Of a DNA stretch of 59,208 bases, positions 56,413 through 59,208 are shown one piece after another. This stretch comes from a virus, in IMG/VR virus record IMGVR_UViG_3300028563_000024, positions 1 to 59,208 of that record; one strand, given 5' to 3'. Numbering within the stretch: the stretch's first letter is position 1; each line of letters begins with the position of its first letter. The notes under the pieces are model-generated. The model did not search any database and had not been told where the DNA came from. It saw nothing but the letters and a program-made list of their open reading frames with translations. The position numbers were made by a program, and so were the translations under genes.

Positions 56413-56871
56413 TTATCGAGCAGCTTGAAGGCTCTGATAATACCAGCAGTGAAGAAAACCAAGCCCCAGCGCCCAATCAAGCTCACCACGTTGCTTCATC
56501 ATCCAAAGCCACAATGCGCGACCAGACCTTCCATTCCCATCTGTAAATGGATGAAGTGTTTCGTACCACTCGTGAATTTCGTATGGTTGCTGACCAGACA
56601 CAACTTCGGACCGCTCCAGTAAATTTTCTAACTGTACCTCAATCTCTGGCCCACCTAGAGGCGCAATATGCTCTCCAACACGAACGTTGAGGCCCGCATT
56701 ACGACGCAACACAGCACCAGGCTGAACCAACTTAACGAAGCGTTCCAAATCACCTAGGCGAACAACCGCAAGGCTTAACAACCAATCGTGTGCCATAAGT
56801 TCATCAGGAGTCGGCAGGCGACGAATTCCCTCAATCTTATTGCTCTCAACGATAAAGCTCGGGGCTATCAT
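56413..56871 (-). CDS. Fic family protein (putative AMP transferase), 152 residues
   Basis: H107-P-F-T-D-G-N-G-R-S-G-R118 is the full Fic active motif HPFxxGNGRxxR, preceded by the flap IHEWYET. The N-terminal S10-N-K-I-E14-G15 matches the inhibitory S/T-x3-E-G/N motif, whose Glu blocks ATP binding. Fic enzymes usually transfer AMP to a hydroxyl group on a target protein. The protein is shorter than most bacterial Fic proteins but keeps both motifs. The target is unknown; it may modify a host protein during infection. Confidence 0.88.
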   Translation of the reverse strand: MIAPSFIVESNKIEGIRRLPTPDELMAHDWLLSLAVVRLGDLERFVKLVQPGAVLRRNAGLNVRVGEHIAPLGGPEIEVQLENLLERSEVVSGQQPYEIHEWYETLHPFTDGNGRSGRALWLWMMKQRGELDWALGLGFLHCWYYQSLQAAR

Positions 56872-56874
56872 TTC

Positions 56875-57081
56875 TTAATTTTCTTCCTCATCCTCTACGC
56901 CCACAGGCTGCTGCCTCACTGCCAGCTTATTTCCCGGAATTGCGGATTTGGCAAACACACTCACCACTCCCGGAATATTCTGAGCAGCCGCCTCAGCCTC
57001 ATTCCCTGTCAATGCTGAAACCTCGACCCAGCCCTCTGTGATCTGAATAACTCGAACGCGCCAAGGGGTGGGGCGAGACAT
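56875..57081 (-). CDS. Small unknown protein, 68 residues
   Basis: The product starts MSRPTPWRVRVIQITEGWVE and is strand-rich, with NEAEAAAQNIPGVVSVFAKS, then an acidic tail (GVEDEEEN). A small alpha/beta domain is likely. It directly precedes the Fic gene by three bases and might be its partner, though no antitoxin motif is visible. Confidence 0.55.
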   Translation of the reverse strand: MSRPTPWRVRVIQITEGWVEVSALTGNEAEAAAQNIPGVVSVFAKSAIPGNKLAVRQQPVGVEDEEEN

Positions 57082-57082
57082 C

Positions 57083-57469
57083 TCAGATAAGCCCTCGCAA
57101 CGCGCTTGCGAGAATCTTTGTGGCTATGACTTGAGCTATTTCGTCACGCAGATCCTCGAACGCCTCTTTCCGACCCTTACTCACATCCATCTCATTCGTT
57201 CTGGATTCAGCCTCCAGCTTCTCTCCATTCAGAGAAAAGACGGCCTTGCGAATAACGTCGCCAGACGCGAAGTCTCTAAGGGTGTGGACAACACATTCGA
57301 ATTTGGTGTCTGAAACCTTGACCGACTCCAGCAGCTTAGCCCGCGCTGCCGCTTCCATATCCTTGAGAAGCGCAACAGATTCATCCGTCGGAGCACGCTT
57401 CTCTATGACTGTTTTCGTAACGTAGTTCGTACGTTCTTCAGTCGGGAAAAGGAACGTTCGGTCAAACAT
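57083..57469 (-). CDS. Unknown protein, 128 residues
   Basis: ATG 57469 shares an A with the previous stop (TGATG); the frame is open upstream to 57547 only over that gene. The product starts MFDRTFLFPTEERTNYVT, has a long charged helix (ESVALLKDMEAAARAKLLES) and a strand-rich middle. No family was recognised. Confidence 0.6.
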   Translation of the reverse strand: MFDRTFLFPTEERTNYVTKTVIEKRAPTDESVALLKDMEAAARAKLLESVKVSDTKFECVVHTLRDFASGDVIRKAVFSLNGEKLEAESRTNEMDVSKGRKEAFEDLRDEIAQVIATKILASALRGLI

Positions 57470-57771
57470 CAAGCCTCGGTCTTCTGCCGAATTGAATCGA
57501 TTGCCGCTGCGGCTGCGCCCTGACCATTGTCGCGATCGTACAACCAAGGCTCCAGTTCGTCTCCAGCAATCTTGACCTTCATGACGCGGCCCTTGAGGTA
57601 GTCAAAGTACTTTGATGTTGAGTCATCCAAGAGGACCGCCGCCTCCTCTTTCGTCATGGGCTCTGGCGTAAAGTGCAAGTACCCCATTCCGAGAGGCTTA
57701 GAATTGTTGTAAAGCGCGGCTAGGACAAGAGCCTTGTCAAGCCCCGCGATTGACACCTTTCCTTCCGACAT
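57469..57771 (-). CDS. Unknown phage protein, 100 residues
   Basis: The pattern GLDKALVLAALYNNSKPLGM, then LLDDSTSKYFDYLKGRVMKV and GDELEPWLYDRDNGQGAAA is one I associate with a recurring small phage protein family of unknown function. It has no catalytic motif. It is coupled to the downstream gene. Confidence 0.65.
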   Translation of the reverse strand: MSEGKVSIAGLDKALVLAALYNNSKPLGMGYLHFTPEPMTKEEAAVLLDDSTSKYFDYLKGRVMKVKIAGDELEPWLYDRDNGQGAAAAAIDSIRQKTEA

Positions 57772-57774
57772 GCC

Positions 57775-58122
57775 TTAGTCCTCCTGCTTGCGGAAGCCTT
57801 CAGGCGTGTACTCGCGCAAGTAGCGCACGCGGTAGACGCCGGGCTCAAAGCTCAGCGGCTCGTGCTTGTCAAACTCGCGCAGGTGCTCCAGAACGTCAGG
57901 CTTCTCCACCACCATCAAGCATTCCAAGATCTCGTCTGGGAGCTTGTAGAGCGTGGTCCTGGTAGCGTCCATGCAGTGATGATGACCGGTCTCAGAATGA
58001 CCCACAATTACAAGGCCCTTCTGCGGCTTGACCACAACCGCGTTCTTCGGAATCTTGGTCTTGTCAGGAAGACGAACAAAGCCTAGCTCGCCTTGCGCCG
58101 CAACCGTTTTGAAAGTCTTCAT
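57775..58122 (-). CDS. Unknown phage protein, 115 residues
   Basis: A beta-rich protein (GELGFVRLPDKTKIPKNAVV, LVIVGHSETGHHH) with a Glu-rich middle and the ending VRYLREYTPEGFRKQED. The HSETGHHHCMD segment places several His close together and could bind metal. It lies directly after the DUF6745-like gene; these two genes together recur in phages in my recollection. No function known. Confidence 0.6.
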   Translation of the reverse strand: MKTFKTVAAQGELGFVRLPDKTKIPKNAVVVKPQKGLVIVGHSETGHHHCMDATRTTLYKLPDEILECLMVVEKPDVLEHLREFDKHEPLSFEPGVYRVRYLREYTPEGFRKQED

Positions 58123-58137
58123 TGTATCAACTACCTT

Positions 58138-59208
58138 TCAGGTTCTGACCTCTGGAATCTTGAACTCATCTTTAGACATACCCCACATCCAAGCTTGCGC
58201 TTCGAGCGCGGTCTGCATCTCCGGTGGAACTGGAACGGCAAACTCTCTGCCTGTTCCGCATTGGACGCGCATGAACTTCTCACGACCAATATCTGGCAGC
58301 TCAACCTCTACAAGCTCGCCGATTTCCGGGTCGTTGTCCTTGTTGATCGTCTTAGCCTTCAATTCAGTCAGGATACGCGCCCAACCTAGGATTTCACAAG
58401 CGGCGCGGCGCTGCTCAATGTTTGCCCAGGTCAGCGCGGCCTTAGGCGTCAGTTTAGTGCGGTCAGCGGTCCACTCGTCTGGAATTCTGGTTCCGTGCCA
58501 GGACGAAACGCCCCAGCCATCTGAATACTCAACCGCTTTGCCAAATTCACTATGAAGCCGCTTCTCAGCATCGAACTTGACTTTTCGCGGACGATCACTG
58601 ACAAAGCAAATTCCGTCCCAAGGAGCCCACCAACCCACACTTTGGGAAAGACGGCCCCACTCCAAAAGAAGGGCAATATCTTCAGCTTTGTACTTGACAC
58701 CAATTTCATGTCCGAACAGATAGAATGCTTCCCAGGAACACCACTGACCAGCGCCCCAACGGTTTTGTAAAAAATAAGGCTGGAGTTTGCCGAGCTGGCT
58801 GTAGAGCTGGCTGTCGAGCTGGCTGTCGAGCTGGCTGTAGAGCTGGCTGCCGAGCTGGCTGTAGAGCTGGCTGTCGAGCTGGCTGTCGAGCTGGCTGTAG
58901 AGCTGGCTGCGGAGCTGGCTGTAGAGCTGGCTGTAGAGCTGGCTGTCGAGCTGGCTGTAGAGCTGGCTGTCGAGCTGGCTGTCGAGCTGGCTGTAGAGCT
59001 GGCTGCTGAGCTGGCTGTAGAGCTGGCTGTAGAGCTGGCTGTAGAGCTGGCTGTCGAGCTGGCTGTCGAGCTGGCTGTAGAGCTGGCTGCGGAGCTGGCT
59101 GTCGAGCTGGCTGTAGAGCTGGCTGCGGAGCTGGCTGTCGAGCTGGCTGCGGAGCTGGCTGCGGAGCTGGCTGTAGAGCTGGCTGTAGAGCTGGCTGTTG
59201 AGCTGGCT
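58138..59208 (-). CDS. DUF6745-like protein with 35 tetrapeptide repeats, 5' end outside window
   Basis: The minus-strand frame is open from the TGA at 58138 to the right edge. The C-terminal 216 residues (NRWGAGQWCSWEAFYLFGHE, RAACEILGWARILTEL, DPEIGELVEVELPDIG, CGTGREFAVPVPPE) fit the DUF6745 family of unknown function. Before this lie 35 exact-length repeats of SQLX, with X being Tyr, Asp, Arg, Gly, Ser or Asn. Related proteins often have QL/QV-rich repeats there. The start codon and any earlier domain are outside the window. Confidence 0.7.
   Translation of the reverse strand, partial: SQLNSQLYSQLYSQLRSQLRSQLDSQLRSQLYSQLDSQLRSQLYSQLDSQLDSQLYSQLYSQLYSQLSSQLYSQLDSQLDSQLYSQLDSQLYSQLYSQLRSQLYSQLDSQLDSQLYSQLGSQLYSQLDSQLDSQLYSQLGKLQPYFLQNRWGAGQWCSWEAFYLFGHEIGVKYKAEDIALLLEWGRLSQSVGWWAPWDGICFVSDRPRKVKFDAEKRLHSEFGKAVEYSDGWGVSSWHGTRIPDEWTADRTKLTPKAALTWANIEQRRAACEILGWARILTELKAKTINKDNDPEIGELVEVELPDIGREKFMRVQCGTGREFAVPVPPEMQTALEAQAWMWGMSKDEFKIPEVRT
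58789..59208. repeat. 12-base tandem repeat, 35 units, coding for (SQLX)n
   Basis: Each plus-strand unit is a variable triplet followed by an invariant GAGCTGGCT. The variable triplets are GTA (15), GTC (11), GCG (5), GCC (2), GCT (1) and GTT (1). Blocks of five units (GTA, GTC, GTC, GTA, GCC or GCG) recur three times as a 60-base higher unit. The array continues to the right edge, so its full length is unknown. Confidence 0.97.

Noticed and set aside
58725-59009. Plus-strand frame of repeated Cys-Arg-Ala-Gly
   Set aside because: It is the mirror of the (SQLX)n repeat. The minus-strand frame is continuous with a recognisable C-terminal domain, so the plus frame is a by-product.
58789-59208. 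CRISPR-like array
   Set aside because: Units are 12 bases with one varying triplet and no spacers; the array encodes protein in the flanking frame.
58789-59208. Diversity-generating retroelement target
   Set aside because: No reverse transcriptase or template repeat is present, and variation is not adenine-specific.

Overview
The window is about 59 kb from the genome of a tailed double-stranded DNA phage, most likely podovirus-like, infecting an alphaproteobacterium. Evidence for the phage is a complete virion module: portal, scaffold, major capsid, adaptor, large tail protein, fibres, two very long ejection-type proteins and a GH25 endolysin. Evidence for the host is a GcrA-type regulator, a family known from alphaproteobacterial cell-cycle control; the host assignment is inference. 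No integrase, repressor, tRNA, CRISPR array or reverse transcriptase was recognised. Terminase and DNA polymerase are not in the window, so the genome continues beyond both edges.

Layout. (1) 1-7409, plus strand, early-type genes: a PD-(D/E)XK nuclease, an SbcD-like phosphoesterase, about fifteen very small unknown genes, then an SbcC-like ATPase. The SbcD and SbcC genes are separated by the small-gene block. (2) 7418-7443: a hairpin where the two transcription directions converge. Everything to the right is on the minus strand. (3) 7471-12722: lysis and exit module with small membrane proteins, a lipoprotein, a papain-like fold protein, a holin-like protein, the GH25 endolysin and a secreted tail-lysozyme/M15-like protein. 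(4) 12793-24284: two giant ejection-type proteins, a 2532-residue polyvalent protein and a roughly 1290-residue lytic transglycosylase. (5) 24301-34796: GNAT enzyme, structural proteins, a LAGLIDADG endonuclease gene, large tail protein, adaptor and glycine-rich fibre. (6) 34800-39390: two glycosyltransferases, a second adaptor-like gene with an HNH endonuclease, and beta-rich structural proteins. (7) 39406-47237: small basic proteins, beta-helix protein, capsid genes, a Mom-like DNA-modification gene with a small Cys-rich partner, scaffold and GcrA. (8) 47237-55999: GroES-like protein, many small genes, a structured intergenic segment, a mosaic of short repeats and the portal. (9) 56093-59208: Fic protein, small genes and a DUF6745-like protein whose N-terminal side is 35 tetrapeptide repeats running off the right edge.

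Minus-strand genes are packed with ATGA, GTGA, TAATG or TTGA overlaps, so most appear translationally coupled within long late transcripts.

The most unusual theme is repeated duplication of gene starts. Two unrelated homing endonuclease genes (LAGLIDADG at 26251-26811, HNH at 37891-38388) each lie between a short broken copy of a gene's 5' end and the intact gene, whose own 5' end is strongly recoded. Three other gene starts are duplicated without an endonuclease (44442/45424, 50969/51578, 52430/52750). One of these makes a chimera joining a KTSC-gene start to pieces resembling the major capsid protein. A 20-bp tandem duplication nearby has shifted the frame of another gene.
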